Source: Thermococcus profundus
Lineage (GTDB): Archaea; Methanobacteriota_B; Thermococci; Thermococcales; Thermococcaceae
Length of the DNA: 64,000 bases
Direction: 5' to 3'
Assembly (NCBI RefSeq): GCF_002214585.1
Contig: NZ_CP014862.1
Span: 434,001-498,000 of the forward strand
A program made the position numbers and the translations under genes. Shown here piece by piece: positions 46,204 through 56,765 of the stretch. The notes under the pieces were generated by a model that saw only the letters and a program-made list of their open reading frames with translations, ran no database searches and was not told the origin of the DNA. How positions within the stretch are numbered: position 1 is the first letter of the stretch; each line of letters opens with the position of its first letter.

Positions 46204-46758
46204 ATGCCGATAGACGCGTGGGTAAGGGAAGAGGTTGAGATTCCTGAGGGAGTCGAGGTTACCGTTGAGGGCAACACCGTCAGGGTCAAGGGCCCAAAGG
46301 GTGAGGTTGAGAGGGAGTTCAGCTATCCCGGTGTTCAGATATTCACCGAGGACGGTAAGGTCGTCGTCTACAAGGAGTTCCCGAGAAGGAAGGACATAGC
46401 CATAGCCAGGACGTTCAGGGCCCACATAGCCAACATGATCCGCGGTGTTACCGAGGGCTTCACCTACAAGCTCAAGGTCGTCTACAGCCACTTCCCAGTT
46501 ACTGTCAAAGTCCAGGGAGACGAGGTGGTCATAGAGAACTTCCTCGGTGAGAAGAACCCGAGGAGGGCCAAGATCCTTCCGGGCGTTACCGTCAAGGTCA
46601 TGGGACAGGAAGTCCTCGTCGAGGGCATCGACAAGGAAGCTGTCGGCCAGACCGCTGCCAACATCGAGCAGGCGACCAGAATAACCAAGTGGGACAGGCG
46701 TGTCTTCCAGGATGGAATCTACATCGTTGAGAAGGCTGGTAAGCCGATAAGGTTCTGA
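46204..46758 (+). CDS. rpl6: Ribosomal protein L6 (uL6)
   Basis: The 184-residue protein consists of two similar domains; [20 protein letters not shown] (about 16-35) and the C-terminal [20 protein letters not shown] are family segments. A GTG nine bases upstream lies in GAGGTGAGA, so the ATG is used. Confidence 0.97.
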   Translation: MPIDAWVREEVEIPEGVEVTVEGNTVRVKGPKGEVEREFSYPGVQIFTEDGKVVVYKEFPRRKDIAIARTFRAHIANMIRGVTEGFTYKLKVVYSHFPVTVKVQGDEVVIENFLGEKNPRRAKILPGVTVKVMGQEVLVEGIDKEAVGQTAANIEQATRITKWDRRVFQDGIYIVEKAGKPIRF

Positions 46759-46768
46759 GGTGTGAGAA

Positions 46769-47149
46769 ATGAACGAGAAGGCGAGACTCCTTAGGATAAG
46801 GGCTAGGATCAAGAGGAAGAAGCCCCGCTTCCTCCGCCAGGAGTGGTGGAGGTATCCCAAGTTCAAGAACAACCCGAAGTGGAGAAGACCCAAGGGAATC
46901 GACAGCAAGATGAGACTCAAGAAGAAGGGCAAGCCGCGCTCACCGAGCATAGGCTGGAGCTCACCAAGGGCCGTTAGGGGTCTTCACCCCAGCGGCTACG
47001 AGGAAGTCCTAGTCCACAACGTCAAGGAGCTAGAAGCTATCGACCCGACCAGGCAGGCAGCTAGAATAGCGGGAACCGTAGGGGCGAGGAAGAGAGAGAT
47101 GATAGTCGCTAGGGCCAAGGAGCTCGGCGTGAAGGTACTCAACCCGTGA
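46769..47149 (+). CDS. rpl32e: Ribosomal protein L32e
   Basis: The 126-residue archaeal/eukaryotic protein is very basic, with [20 protein letters not shown] (about 22-41) and the [17 protein letters not shown] segment (about 72-88). It lies between L6 and L19e as in other Thermococcales. Confidence 0.97.
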   Translation: MNEKARLLRIRARIKRKKPRFLRQEWWRYPKFKNNPKWRRPKGIDSKMRLKKKGKPRSPSIGWSSPRAVRGLHPSGYEEVLVHNVKELEAIDPTRQAARIAGTVGARKREMIVARAKELGVKVLNP

Positions 47150-47159
47150 GGTGAGGGTC

Positions 47160-47606
47160 ATGCTCAAGATGCAGAGAAGGATTGCCGCTGAACTGCTCAA
47201 ATGTGGTGAGAACCGGGTCTGGATCGACCCGGAGAAGATCGACGATGTGGCCTCCGCGATAACGCGTGAGGACATCAAGAGGCTCATCCACGACGGCGTC
47301 ATAAAGAAGAAGCCCGTCAAGGGCCAGAGCAGGGCCAGGGCGAGGGCCTACCAGGAGGCCAGAAAGAAGGGCCGCCACAGGGGCCCGGGAAGCAGGAAGG
47401 GCAAGAAGACCGCCAGGATGGGCAAGAAGGAGCGCTGGATGATGACCATAAGGGCCCTGAGGAAAGAACTTAGAAAGCTCAAGGCCGAGGGCAAGCTCGA
47501 CGAGCACACCTACAGGAGGCTCTACATCAGGGCCAAGGGCGGCCAGTTCAAGAACAAGAGGCAGCTCTACCTGTTCATGCAGGAGCACGGTATCTTGAAG
47601 GAGTGA
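47160..47606 (+). CDS. rpl19e: Ribosomal protein L19e
   Basis: The 148-residue helical protein starts [20 protein letters not shown] and has the basic linker [19 protein letters not shown]. It forms a bridge to the small subunit in archaea. GTG 47151 lies in the Shine-Dalgarno and is not used. Confidence 0.97.
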   Translation: MLKMQRRIAAELLKCGENRVWIDPEKIDDVASAITREDIKRLIHDGVIKKKPVKGQSRARARAYQEARKKGRHRGPGSRKGKKTARMGKKERWMMTIRALRKELRKLKAEGKLDEHTYRRLYIRAKGGQFKNKRQLYLFMQEHGILKE

Positions 47607-47616
47607 GGTGAGAGAG

Positions 47617-48222
47617 ATGGCACACGGACCGAGGTATAGGGTTCCGTTCAGGAGGAGGAGAGAGGGTAAGACTAACTATCACAAGAGGCTCGCCCTCCTC
47701 AAGTCTGGAAAGCCCAGGCTTGTCGTGAGGAAGACCCTCAACCACCACATTGCCCAGATAGTCGTCTACGATCCGAAGGGTGACAAAACGCTCGTTTCAG
47801 CCCACACCAGGGAGCTCATGAGGGACTTCGGCTGGAAGGGCCACGGCGGGAACACGCCGAGCGCTTACCTGCTCGGTCTTCTCATAGGCTACAAGGCCAA
47901 GAAGGCAGGCATAGAGGAGGCCATCCTCGACATAGGCCTTCACCCGCCGACCAAGGGTTCGAGCATCTTCGCAGTCCTCAAGGGCGCCGTTGATGCTGGT
48001 TTAAACGTCCCGCACAGCGAGGAGATCTACCCCGAGGACTACAGGATAAACGGTGAGCACGTTGCCAACTACGCCAAGGCCCTCAAGGAGGAGGACGAGA
48101 GCCTCTACAGGAAGCAGTTTGGAGGCTACCTCGTCAGGGGCCTTGAGCCCGAGAAGCTCCCCGAGCACTTTGAAGAGGTTAAGGCAAAGATAATCGAGAA
48201 GTTTGAGGGGGCGAGAGAATGA
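47617..48222 (+). CDS. rpl18: Ribosomal protein L18 (uL18)
   Basis: The 201-residue archaeal form binds 5S r[28 protein letters not shown]-like [17 protein letters not shown] and [12 protein letters not shown] are visible. Its stop overlaps the S5 start by four bases. Confidence 0.97.
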   Translation: MAHGPRYRVPFRRRREGKTNYHKRLALLKSGKPRLVVRKTLNHHIAQIVVYDPKGDKTLVSAHTRELMRDFGWKGHGGNTPSAYLLGLLIGYKAKKAGIEEAILDIGLHPPTKGSSIFAVLKGAVDAGLNVPHSEEIYPEDYRINGEHVANYAKALKEEDESLYRKQFGGYLVRGLEPEKLPEHFEEVKAKIIEKFEGARE

Positions 48223-48926
48223 GCGACCCGAGAGAGATGGCCCAGCGCGTTCTTGAGGAGTGGGAGCCGAGGACCAAGCTCGGCAAGCTCGTCAAGGAGG
48301 GTCAGATAACTGACATTCACGAGATATTCCGCAAGGGTTACCAGATCAAGGAGCCCGAGATAGTTGACGTCCTCCTTCCCGAGGTCAACCTCAGGGAGAA
48401 CCAGGAGGTACTGGACATAGCCCTTACAGTGAGAATGACCGACAGCGGCAGGAGGATCCGCTTCAGGGTTCTCGCGGCAGTTGGCAACAGGGACGGCTAC
48501 GTCGGTCTTGGAATAGGCCACGGAAGGGAAGTCGGTATTGCCATCAGGAAGGCCATTAACTACGCCAAGATGAACATCATCGAGATCAAGCGCGGCTGCG
48601 GAAGCTGGGAGTGCAGGTGCAGGAGGCCGCACTCGATTCCGTTCGCCGTTGAGGGCAAGGAGGGAAGCGTTAAGGTCAAGCTCATGCCGGGGCCGCGCGG
48701 TCTTGGACTGGTCATCGGTGACGTCGGCAAGAAGATACTCAGCCTCGCTGGAGTTCAGGACGTCTGGTCTCAGACCCTCGGTGAGACGAGGACAACCGTT
48801 AACTTCGCCAAGGCTGTCTTCAACGCGCTCTACAACACCAACCGCGTTGCCCTTAAGCCAGAGGACATCGAGCGCTACGGTATCGTCGTTGGAAGGGAGA
48901 TGCCAACGAGCTTCCAGGTTGAGTGA
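48219..48926 (+). CDS. rps5: Ribosomal protein S5 (uS5)
   Basis: The 235-residue protein has the S5 double-stranded RNA-binding domain ([20 protein letters not shown], about 72-91) and the archaeal [16 protein letters not shown] insert. The ATG overlaps the L18 stop. Confidence 0.97.
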   Translation: MSDPREMAQRVLEEWEPRTKLGKLVKEGQITDIHEIFRKGYQIKEPEIVDVLLPEVNLRENQEVLDIALTVRMTDSGRRIRFRVLAAVGNRDGYVGLGIGHGREVGIAIRKAINYAKMNIIEIKRGCGSWECRCRRPHSIPFAVEGKEGSVKVKLMPGPRGLGLVIGDVGKKILSLAGVQDVWSQTLGETRTTVNFAKAVFNALYNTNRVALKPEDIERYGIVVGREMPTSFQVE

Positions 48927-48937
48927 GGTGAGAGGAG

Positions 48938-49405
48938 ATGGCAAAGCTTGCACTCATCAGGCTTAGGAGCGGGATAAGGGCTAGGGGTGAGGTAAGGGAC
49001 ACCCTCGCCATGCTCCGCCTCCACAGGATAAACCACCTCGTCCTCGTCGACGACACCCCAAGCTACAAGGGCATGGTCCAGAAGGTCAAGGACTACATAA
49101 CCTGGGGCGAGATAGACAAGGAGACCCTTGCAAAGCTCATCAGAAAGAGGGGCAGGCTCATAGGGAACAGACCGGTAACCGATGAGTACGTCCAGGAGAA
49201 GCTCGGCATGAGCATCGAGGAGTTCGCCGAGAAGGTCGTCAACGGCGAGATGAAGCTCACCGATTTGCCAAACATCAAGCCGGTCTTCAGGCTCCACCCG
49301 CCGAGGGGTGGCCTTAAGGGCGGCAAGAAGCGCAGCTTTAAAGAGGGCGGAGCACTCGGCTACCGCGGCGAGAAGATAAACGAGCTCATTGAGAGAATGC
49401 TCTGA
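48938..49405 (+). CDS. rpl30: Ribosomal protein L30 (uL30)
   Basis: The 155-residue long archaeal form begins [19 protein letters not shown] and has the [20 protein letters not shown] segment (about 29-48). GAGGTGAGAGG precedes the ATG. Confidence 0.97.
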   Translation: MAKLALIRLRSGIRARGEVRDTLAMLRLHRINHLVLVDDTPSYKGMVQKVKDYITWGEIDKETLAKLIRKRGRLIGNRPVTDEYVQEKLGMSIEEFAEKVVNGEMKLTDLPNIKPVFRLHPPRGGLKGGKKRSFKEGGALGYRGEKINELIERML

Positions 49406-49416
49406 GGTGGCGAGAG

Positions 49417-49863
49417 ATGATAAGGAGGAGGAAGAAGGTTAGGAAGCTCCGCGGAAGTCACACTCACGGATGGGGCTGCAAGAAGAAGCACAGAGGCGGA
49501 GGAAGCAAGGGCGGTAAAGGTATGGCAGGTACCGGAAAGAGGAAGGATCAGAAGTTCACCTGGGTCATAAAGTACGCCCCTGACAGGCTCGGCAAGCGCG
49601 GCTTCCACAGGCCCAAGGCCGTTCAGTACACTCCGCAGACCATAAACCTCAGCGACATAGACGAGAACCTCCAGCTCTTCCTCGACATGGGCGTTGCCTA
49701 CGAGGAGGAGGGGAAGATAGTCGTCGACACCACCCAGCTCGGCGTCGACAAGGTTCTCGGAACCGGAAAGCTCACCAGGCCCCTCGTGGTGAAGGCCTAC
49801 TACGTCACCCCCAAGGCCGAGGAGAAGATCAAGGCCGCTGGTGGCGAGGTTCTCCTCGCCTGA
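49417..49863 (+). CDS. rpl15: Ribosomal protein L15 (uL15)
   Basis: The 148-residue protein has the basic, glycine-rich N-terminus ([20 protein letters not shown]) that runs into rRNA and a C-terminal L15 core. It is the last spc ribosomal gene before secY. Confidence 0.97.
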   Translation: MIRRRKKVRKLRGSHTHGWGCKKKHRGGGSKGGKGMAGTGKRKDQKFTWVIKYAPDRLGKRGFHRPKAVQYTPQTINLSDIDENLQLFLDMGVAYEEEGKIVVDTTQLGVDKVLGTGKLTRPLVVKAYYVTPKAEEKIKAAGGEVLLA

Positions 49864-49901
49864 TTCATTATTTCTTTCAAAGCTTTCACGGGTGTTGAAA
49901 A

Positions 49902-51284
49902 ATGGGCGTCCGCGAAGTGATCTACGCGATCGAAAGGTGGTTCCCCGAGGTTGAAAGGCCCAAGAGGCGGGTTCCACTCAAGGAGAAGTTCATGTGGACG
50001 GGCACGGCCCTGTTGCTGTACTTTATACTGGCTGAAATCCCGCTTTATGGAGTACCCTCATCGGTTCAGGACTATTTCGCGACCTTAAGATTTGTGCTCG
50101 CGGGTAGGAATGGATCGCTCTTAACCCTGGGTATTGGTCCCATCGTTACCGCTGGTATAATCCTCCAGCTCCTCGTCGGTTCTGAGATCCTCAGGCTCGA
50201 CCTCTCAAATCCGGAGGACAGGAGGTTCTATCAGGCCCTCCAGAGGTTGTTCTCAGTTTTCATGGCCTTCTTCGAGGCGGCCATATACGTCCTCGCTGGC
50301 GCGTTCGGCAGGATAGGGGTTGATATGACACTGGCGATAGGGATACTCGTCATAGTCCAGCTTGGACTGGGTTCGACGATCCTTATCATGCTCGATGAGC
50401 TCGTGAGCAAGTGGGGCATAGGAAGCGGTATCAGTCTCTTCATCGCCGCCGGAGTCTCACAGCAGGTCATGGTTAAGTCCCTCAACCCGCTTCCGCTCCC
50501 CCAGAACCCCAACGAGCTCAGCGGTGCCCTTCCAGCCTTCATCCAGCATATAGTCAACGGCGATCTCAGCGGGGCAGTTTACAGGCCGGGACTTCCCGAC
50601 ATAATCAAACTACTGGCGACCATCGTCGTGTTCATGATAGTCGTCTACCTCGAGAGCATGCGCGTTGAGATACCACTCAGCTATGGAAGGGTAACCGTCC
50701 GCGGGAGGTACCCGATAAGGTTCATGTACGTCAGCAACATCCCGATCATCCTCACTATGGCCCTCTATTCGAACGTTCAGCTCTGGGCTAGGCTCCTCAA
50801 CAACTACGGCTACACTTGGCTCGGAACGTTCCAGGGCAACACCCCGGTCTCTGGTATTGCCAAGTACACGGTTCCACCGTACGACGTCTACCAATTGATC
50901 CACAATCCCCTTCAGGCAACCATCTATGCACTCCAGACGATATTCTGGTCGGTGCTCTTCGGTTTCCTGTGGGTTGAGCTGACCGGTCTCGACGCGAAAA
51001 GCATAGCCAGACAGCTTCAGAGCGCCGGACTTCAGATCCCCGGATTCAGGAGGGACCCCAGAATACTGGAGAGGGTGCTCAACAGGTACATCCCCTACGT
51101 TACCTTCTGGGGTTCGCTCACCCTGGCGATAGTTGCAGTGCTGGCGAGCTTCCTGGGTGCCCTGGGTACTGGAACCGGTATCCTCCTGACGGTCGGTATA
51201 CTCTACAGGTTCTACGAGGAAATAGCCAGGGAGCAGGCTACTGAGATGTTCCCGGCTTTGAGGAAGTTCTTCGCAACCAAGTGA
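49902..51284 (+). CDS. secY: Protein translocase subunit SecY
   Basis: The 460-residue protein is the central channel of the Sec translocon. About ten membrane helices are seen. Segments such as PLYGVP (about 46-51), the [15 protein letters not shown] helix, [17 protein letters not shown] and the cytoplasmic loop [15 protein letters not shown] at the end are typical. It lies 38 bases after L15, with GGTGTTGAAAA before the ATG. Confidence 0.97.
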   Translation: MGVREVIYAIERWFPEVERPKRRVPLKEKFMWTGTALLLYFILAEIPLYGVPSSVQDYFATLRFVLAGRNGSLLTLGIGPIVTAGIILQLLVGSEILRLDLSNPEDRRFYQALQRLFSVFMAFFEAAIYVLAGAFGRIGVDMTLAIGILVIVQLGLGSTILIMLDELVSKWGIGSGISLFIAAGVSQQVMVKSLNPLPLPQNPNELSGALPAFIQHIVNGDLSGAVYRPGLPDIIKLLATIVVFMIVVYLESMRVEIPLSYGRVTVRGRYPIRFMYVSNIPIILTMALYSNVQLWARLLNNYGYTWLGTFQGNTPVSGIAKYTVPPYDVYQLIHNPLQATIYALQTIFWSVLFGFLWVELTGLDAKSIARQLQSAGLQIPGFRRDPRILERVLNRYIPYVTFWGSLTLAIVAVLASFLGALGTGTGILLTVGILYRFYEEIAREQATEMFPALRKFFATK

Positions 51285-51368
51285 TTTCCCCTTTTTCCAC
51301 TTTTGTCTTCCCAAATCTTTTAAAGAAAGGCCCCTACTTTTAGCTGGATCAGTATCAAGGTGGTGTTC

Positions 51369-51959
51369 ATGCCGTTCGTCGTCATGATAACGGGTATTCC
51401 GGGTGTTGGCAAAAGCACGATAACGCGTCTCGCTCTTCAGCGGACCAGCGTAAGGTTTCGGCTGGTTAACTTCGGGGACATAATGTTCGACGAGGCCGTC
51501 AAGCAGGGGCTCGTGAGCCACAGGGATGAGATGAGAAAGCTCGACCCAATGCTTCAGAAAGAGCTCCAGCTCCGTGCGGCCCAGAGGATAGTGGAGATCG
51601 CCAGGAAGGAGCCGGTCCTGCTGGACACACACGCCACAATAAGAACACCCATGGGCTACCTTCTCGGTTTCCCGAAGGAGGTCATAGAGACCATCAGACC
51701 GAACTTCATAGTTATCATCGAGGCCACTCCGAGCGAGATACTTGGAAGACGGCTGAGGGATCTTAAGAGGGACAGGGACGTTGAAACAGAGGAGCAAATA
51801 CAGAGGCACCAGGATCTAAACCGCGCTGCCGCGGTCAGCTATGCGATGCATTCCGATGCCCTTATAAAGATAATCGAGAACCACGAGGACAAAGGCCTTG
51901 AAGAGGCCGTCAACGAACTTGTTCAGGTACTCAATCTGGCGGTGAGGGAATATGATTGA
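51369..51959 (+). CDS. adkA: Archaeal adenylate kinase
   Basis: The 196-residue protein is the archaeal-type kinase that interconverts AMP, ADP and ATP. Walker [14 protein letters not shown] lies at about 9-21 and the [17 protein letters not shown] region (about 85-101) is characteristic. A GTG three codons upstream is in GGTGGTG; ATG 51369 is used. Its end overlaps the next gene by eight bases. Confidence 0.95.
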   Translation: MPFVVMITGIPGVGKSTITRLALQRTSVRFRLVNFGDIMFDEAVKQGLVSHRDEMRKLDPMLQKELQLRAAQRIVEIARKEPVLLDTHATIRTPMGYLLGFPKEVIETIRPNFIVIIEATPSEILGRRLRDLKRDRDVETEEQIQRHQDLNRAAAVSYAMHSDALIKIIENHEDKGLEEAVNELVQVLNLAVREYD

Positions 51960-52473
51960 GGGGATATACTCTTTCCTTGATGACCTGTTCGGGGGGTACA
52001 TAGTTCAGCATCCCCTACTGGCGATAACCTTTGCGGGGTTCGTGATAGGTGGATCGTATACGCTGATCTACTACTTCTTCACCGACGTTGAGAAGACCAG
52101 AAAGCTCCAGGAAATGGCCAAGCAGATTCAGAAGGAAATGCGCGAAGCCCAGAAATCCGGGGATGAGAAGAAGATACGGAAAGTCCAGCAGAAGCAGATG
52201 GAGCTCATGAAAATGCAGAGTGAGATGATGAGGGACACGATGATACCGATGTTGCTGACGCTCCCAATATTCTGGATATTCTTCGGATGGCTCAGGAGAT
52301 GGTACGCGGAGGTGGCGATAGCAAAGTCCCCCTTCAACTTCTTCCTCTTCGACTGGTTCCACAGCATGTACCACTCAGCCCTGATGCCCGACGAGCTGGG
52401 ATACTTTGGCTGGTACATTCTTTCGAGCTACATAATCGGTATGGTCATGAGGAAGTTCCTCGACATGGGTTAA
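51952..52473 (+). CDS. DUF106 membrane protein (YidC/Oxa1/EMC3 superfamily)
   Basis: The 173-residue protein has three membrane segments (about 18-40, 100-118, 145-165) with a long charged coiled-coil between the first and second ([20 protein letters not shown]). This is the archaeal Ylp1-like branch of membrane insertases, which helps place proteins in the membrane. Location after secY and adkA is conserved in archaea. The start overlaps adkA. Confidence 0.92.
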   Translation: MIEGIYSFLDDLFGGYIVQHPLLAITFAGFVIGGSYTLIYYFFTDVEKTRKLQEMAKQIQKEMREAQKSGDEKKIRKVQQKQMELMKMQSEMMRDTMIPMLLTLPIFWIFFGWLRRWYAEVAIAKSPFNFFLFDWFHSMYHSALMPDELGYFGWYILSSYIIGMVMRKFLDMG

Positions 52474-52515
52474 ATTTAAAAATGATCCCCAAAAAGGAAA
52501 GGCGAGGTGAGAGAA

Positions 52516-52788
52516 ATGAAGCCTATGTACAGGTCAAGGTCATGGAAGAGAAAGTACGTCAGGACTCCAGGTGGAAGAACGGTCATACACTTTGAGCGGA
52601 AGAAGCCGAAGATAGCCCACTGCGCCATGTGCGGCAGGCCGCTCAACGGCGTTCCGCGCGGCAGGCCGAGCGAGCTCAGGAAGCTCCCTAAGACCGCTAA
52701 GAGGCCCGAGAGGCCCTACCCGAACCTCTGCCCGAGCTGCATGAGGAAGGTTATGAAGGCTCAGGTCAGGGCTGGTATCGCTCTCTGA
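52516..52788 (+). CDS. rpl34e: Ribosomal protein L34e
   Basis: The 90-residue archaeal/eukaryotic protein has a zinc site made by HCAMCG (about 36-41) and CPSCMRK (about 73-79). A GTG nine bases upstream lies in the GAGGTGA binding site. Next gene cmk starts eleven bases on. Confidence 0.96.
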   Translation: MKPMYRSRSWKRKYVRTPGGRTVIHFERKKPKIAHCAMCGRPLNGVPRGRPSELRKLPKTAKRPERPYPNLCPSCMRKVMKAQVRAGIAL

Positions 52789-52798
52789 AGGTGTTTCC

Positions 52799-53368
52799 AT
52801 GCCCAAGGGCTGCCTCGTCATAACCGTCAGCGGCCTGGCCGGCTCGGGAACAACGACCCTCTGCCGGAACTTAGCTAGGCACTACGGGTTTAAGCACATC
52901 TACGCTGGATTGATCTTCCGCCAGATGGCGAAGGAGATGGGGATGAGCCTGCAGGAGTTCCAGGAGTACGCAGAGCTTCACCCTGAGATCGACCGCGAGG
53001 TTGATAAGAGGCAGGTCGAGGCAGCCAAGGAGTGCAACGTCGTCATTGAGGGTCGCCTCGCGGGCTGGATGGTTGAGAACGCTGATCTGAAGATATGGCT
53101 TGACGCTCCGATAATGGAGCGTGCCAAAAGGGTCGCCCGCAGGGAGAACCTCTCCGTTGAGGAGGCCTTCGTAAGGATTGCCGAGAGGGAAAAAGGTAAC
53201 AGGAAAAGGTATTTAAACCTCTACGGCATTGACATCGAGGACAAATCGATTTACGATTTGATCATCAACACGGCCCACTGGGGCCCCGATGGGGTCTTCG
53301 CCATCGTGAAGGCCGCCATCGACCACCTTTCCCCCGTCGGTGACGCGGGGGTAAAGAAAAAACGGTAA
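52799..53368 (+). CDS. cmk: Cytidylate kinase
   Basis: The 189-residue protein phosphorylates CMP/dCMP. Walker A SGLAGSGTTTLCRNLA (about 10-25) and the REKGNRKRYLNLYGIDI segment (about 136-152) match archaeal cytidylate kinases. It is placed between L34e and L14e, as commonly in archaea. Confidence 0.95.
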   Translation: MPKGCLVITVSGLAGSGTTTLCRNLARHYGFKHIYAGLIFRQMAKEMGMSLQEFQEYAELHPEIDREVDKRQVEAAKECNVVIEGRLAGWMVENADLKIWLDAPIMERAKRVARRENLSVEEAFVRIAEREKGNRKRYLNLYGIDIEDKSIYDLIINTAHWGPDGVFAIVKAAIDHLSPVGDAGVKKKR

Positions 53369-53381
53369 GGAGGTGGGATGA

Positions 53382-53633
53382 ATGCCAGCTATTGAGGTTG
53401 GAAGGGTTGCCGTCGTTATAGCCGGAAGGAGGGCCGGGCAGAAGGTCGTCGTCGTTGACATCATCGACAGGAACTTCGTCCTCGTTACCGGCGCTGGACT
53501 GAACAAGGTCAAGCGCAGGAGGATGAACGTCAAGCACCTCGAGCCCCTTCCGGAGAAGATCAACATCGAGAGGGGAGCCGACGACGAGACCGTCAAGGCC
53601 GCCCTCGAGCAGGCTGGAATCGGCCTTGAGTGA
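53382..53633 (+). CDS. rpl14e: Ribosomal protein L14e
   Basis: The 83-residue archaeal/eukaryotic protein has a KOW-like start ([21 protein letters not shown]) and the [16 protein letters not shown] segment. AAGGAGGTGGG precedes the ATG. A hairpin begins at its stop codon. Confidence 0.96.
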   Translation: MPAIEVGRVAVVIAGRRAGQKVVVVDIIDRNFVLVTGAGLNKVKRRRMNVKHLEPLPEKINIERGADDETVKAALEQAGIGLE

Positions 53634-53647
53634 GGGGCTTCCCCTCA
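53631..53647 (+). terminator. Perfect 7-bp hairpin at the L14e stop
   Basis: TGAGGGG-CTT-CCCCTCA includes the L14e stop codon, and T-rich sequence (TTCTTCTTGTTCTTTG) follows some 20-40 bases later. This is a plausible end for the upstream ribosomal transcript. Confidence 0.5.
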
Positions 53648-53760
53648 CAACTCTTACTATCCCCGTGAATTCTTCTTGTTCTTTGTCACCTTTTGACTGT
53701 TCTTGGCATGAAGATTCTCTGTTATTGAACGTTTTCACATATCGCTTTACGTATTAGGTG

Positions 53761-53769
53761 GATTTATAA
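53761..53769 (+). promoter_or_regulatory. TATA box of cbf5
   Basis: GATTTATAAAG in the 180-base spacer between L14e and cbf5 is centred about 48 bases before ATG 53814, which gives a leader of roughly 22 bases carrying GGTGA. Confidence 0.5.
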
Positions 53770-53813
53770 AGTAGAGAGCGAACTTAGACCGATAACGCTC
53801 ACTGGTGATACTC

Positions 53814-54818
53814 ATGGCGAGGGACGAAGTGAGGAGAATCCTTCCCGCTGACATCAAGAGGGAGGTCGTTGTGAAGGATGAGAAGGCAGAGACCAACCCC
53901 AAGTGGGGATTTCCGCCGGAGAAGAGGCCCATTGAGATGCACATGAAGTTTGGCATAATAAACCTCGACAAACCCCCCGGTCCCACGAGTCACGAGGTCG
54001 TTGCGTGGATTAAGAAGCTCCTGAACCTGAGCAAGGCCGGCCACGGGGGAACGCTCGACCCGAAGGTGAGCGGCATTCTGCCGGTAGCTCTCGAGAGGGC
54101 AACGAGGGTCGTGCAGGCATTGCTCCCAGCTGGTAAAGAGTACGTTGCGTTAATGCACCTTCACGGCGACGTTCCTGAGGAGAGGATACTTGCTGTTATG
54201 AAGGAGTTCCAGGGGGAGATAATCCAGAGACCTCCGCTTAGGAGCGCAGTAAAGAGAAGACTGAGGACGAGGAAGGTTTACTACATAGACGTGCTTGAGA
54301 TAGACGGCAGGGACGTCCTCTTCAGGGTGGGTGTTGAGGCCGGAACATACATCCGTTCGCTCATCCACCATATTGGCCTTGCCCTTGGCGTTGGTGCCCA
54401 CATGGCAGAACTCAGAAGAACAAGGAGCGGCCCCTTCAAGGAGGACGAAACGCTGGTGACGCTCCACGATCTCATCGACTACTACCACTTCTGGAAGGAG
54501 GACGGAATAGAGGAGTACTTCCGGAAGGCAATCCAGCCGATGGAGAAGGCTGTGGAACATCTGCCCAAGGTCTGGATTAGGGATTCAGCCGTTGCCGCTG
54601 TTACCTACGGAGCTGATCTGGCCGTTCCGGGCATAGTCAAGCTCCACAAGGGCATAAAGAAGGGCGACCTCGTTGCGGTGATGACTCTCAAGGACGAGCT
54701 TGTTGCCCTGGGTAAGGCCATGATGACGACCGGGGAGATGATCCAGAAGAGCAGGGGCATAGCCGTCGACGTGGACAAGGTCTTCATGCCGAGGGACTGG
54801 TATCCGAAGATGTGGTAA
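53814..54818 (+). CDS. cbf5: rRNA/tRNA pseudouridine synthase Cbf5
   Basis: The 334-residue protein is the catalytic subunit of H/ACA guide ribonucleoproteins and also modifies tRNA U55. The catalytic Asp82 is in GGTLDPKVSG. TruB-like domain segments GIINLDKPPGPTSHEVV and GTYIRSLIHHIGLALG and a C-terminal PUA domain (about 250-330, VAAVTYGADLAVPGI) are visible. GTG 53805 is inside the GGTGA binding site, so ATG 53814 is taken. It is the last gene before the AT-rich insertion. Confidence 0.96.
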   Translation: MARDEVRRILPADIKREVVVKDEKAETNPKWGFPPEKRPIEMHMKFGIINLDKPPGPTSHEVVAWIKKLLNLSKAGHGGTLDPKVSGILPVALERATRVVQALLPAGKEYVALMHLHGDVPEERILAVMKEFQGEIIQRPPLRSAVKRRLRTRKVYYIDVLEIDGRDVLFRVGVEAGTYIRSLIHHIGLALGVGAHMAELRRTRSGPFKEDETLVTLHDLIDYYHFWKEDGIEEYFRKAIQPMEKAVEHLPKVWIRDSAVAAVTYGADLAVPGIVKLHKGIKKGDLVAVMTLKDELVALGKAMMTTGEMIQKSRGIAVDVDKVFMPRDWYPKMW

Positions 54819-54893
54819 CTCTAAGAGCAAAAATTGCAAAGAGAGCAAAATACTTATATAGCTCTTTATTTGTAATTATCTTTGGTGAGTAAC

Positions 54894-56708
54894 ATGCCTG
54901 TTGTGGGAAGAATAATTCCTGAAGAAAAATCATTGGAAGGTTTGTTATCTGAAAGCAATCGAATGTTTGAAATCCCTAAGTATCAGAGGAGATATAGTTG
55001 GGGAGAGGAGGCATTAGAGTTTTTAAGGGACATTTTTACAGTAGCTAAACACAAAGAATATTTTATTGGACCGATGATATTTATTGATAATGAGACACAA
55101 AACTCTAACACTAGAGTTTATGAAATCATTGACGGCCAGCAGAGGCTAATCACAACAGCAATGATTATAGCCATTATCCGAGATATGTTGTATATTTTGT
55201 CAGAGACTGTTGATGATCAGAATCTTAAAAGCGAAGCCCAAAGTGCTGCTTCGGGCCTTAATAGGCTAATTCTTCTTACAAACTATAGAGGAAGAGCAGT
55301 TGGTTCAAAATTTAAATATTCAGCTTATGATGAAGCTATTTTGAGAACATTAGTTGACAAAGGAGTTGTTAATTGGGTACATAATTACTTAGTAAATAAT
55401 CAGTCATTTGTTCCTAGAGAGGTTAGTAAACATTTGAAGAAACTTCTACGTGAGATGGGATATGGAAAATATTCAACAGTAATCTCAACTTATCTTGATC
55501 TATTTGAAGAAATTCCTAGTTTGTTATTTGGAGTTGATCCTGAAAACGAACTAATCTTGACACCAGAAATTATTACAATGGTGGATATGTTTATTGAAGT
55601 TCTTCAAAACGTCAAGACTGTTGTACTTATTGTGAATAATGAAAACGATGCATTTTTAATTTTTGAAACTTTAAATGATAGGGGTGTTAGATTGGGTCCA
55701 TTAGATCTGATAAAGAATTATCTTTTGATGATTTTAGCCAGAGAGACAAATGATAATGATAAGATAACTTTATATTCTAACCTGTGGGATGAACTAACGG
55801 GGGATAATAGTGATGCTGAGAGATACATATGGTATTATCTTTTAGTTAGGAGATACAGAGATTCTCCTGACTCACCTAAGCTTAGCAAGAAGAATCTATA
55901 TTCAGAGATTAAGAACAAAATACATACATCAGAGGACGTTGAGAATTTTATCATGGATCTTAAGAGAATCTTTGAGTACAAAGATATTCTTCGCGAGAAG
56001 TTCCCTTATGAGTATGATGATTTAGGTGAAGTGCTTACTAGAATTGAATCTCTGGGAGTGAAACAACACTTGCCCTTGGTATTTTCTCTAATACTTTGTG
56101 ATTCTATTGAACCTAAACTTGCTTTTCAGTATCTCTTTGATTTTTATAAACTCGCACTAAGATTTAAAATAACAAAAACAAATTGGAACAAAATAGAGAG
56201 AAGAATAGGGCATTTAATCAATGCAATATGTAGTTCTGACTATGAGAAGTATCAAGAAATTCTTATACAGATAATGCCTTCGGATGAGGTAACTAGGCAA
56301 TCGTTTATTGAGTATGTTGCTAAAAAACGCAATGACAACGTTGCACGGGAAGTTTTAGTGCGGATTAATGAATACATTCTTTCAAAGGAGAGTAGGCACC
56401 TAAGATCTAAACAAGGTCTTACTGTCGAGCACTTAATTCCAATATCGTCTAGTGAGCAGTATCCTGAAATCGACATGTTAGGTAATATCTTGTTAGTGGA
56501 CAGGGAATTAAATTCAAAATTAAAGAATAAACCTGTACCAACAAAAATCAAAATTCTTCTAGACGAAAAAGGAGATGATCTCCCCCTAAACAAAATAATG
56601 CTTGAGAACTTCAAACAAGCATCCAACGACATTAGCAAAGTTAGAAAGGTTATCAAAGATAGAACTATAAACCTAGCTGAACTTTTTGTTGAGGCAACAT
56701 CGATATAA
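54894..56708 (+). CDS. DUF262/DUF1524 protein, GmrSD-type defence nuclease
   Basis: The 604-residue protein joins a DUF262 ParB-like NTPase domain (about 1-280) with PKYQRRYSWGEE near 30 and IDGQQRLITTA near 83, and a C-terminal DUF1524 HNH-like nuclease (about 500-590) with TVEHLIPIS, LGNILLV and LNSKLKNKP. GmrSD-type enzymes cut DNA with modified bases. The gene is strikingly AT-rich, with A/T-ending codons, compared with cbf5 and S13 around it, a sign of recent transfer. TATA-like CTTATATAG lies at about 54852-54860, and GGTGA is five bases before ATG 54894. All key motif residues are present. Confidence 0.9.
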   Translation: MPVVGRIIPEEKSLEGLLSESNRMFEIPKYQRRYSWGEEALEFLRDIFTVAKHKEYFIGPMIFIDNETQNSNTRVYEIIDGQQRLITTAMIIAIIRDMLYILSETVDDQNLKSEAQSAASGLNRLILLTNYRGRAVGSKFKYSAYDEAILRTLVDKGVVNWVHNYLVNNQSFVPREVSKHLKKLLREMGYGKYSTVISTYLDLFEEIPSLLFGVDPENELILTPEIITMVDMFIEVLQNVKTVVLIVNNENDAFLIFETLNDRGVRLGPLDLIKNYLLMILARETNDNDKITLYSNLWDELTGDNSDAERYIWYYLLVRRYRDSPDSPKLSKKNLYSEIKNKIHTSEDVENFIMDLKRIFEYKDILREKFPYEYDDLGEVLTRIESLGVKQHLPLVFSLILCDSIEPKLAFQYLFDFYKLALRFKITKTNWNKIERRIGHLINAICSSDYEKYQEILIQIMPSDEVTRQSFIEYVAKKRNDNVAREVLVRINEYILSKESRHLRSKQGLTVEHLIPISSSEQYPEIDMLGNILLVDRELNSKLKNKPVPTKIKILLDEKGDDLPLNKIMLENFKQASNDISKVRKVIKDRTINLAELFVEATSI

Positions 56709-56765
56709 TTCTTCAATATAATTTGTTTCAAAATTCCTTCTTTTTCCCTTCTTCTGGTGTTTCCC

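Noticed and set aside
50610-51809. Open frame of 399 codons on the minus strand across secY and adkA
   Set aside because: Shadow of two conserved genes; composition and lack of motifs argue against coding.
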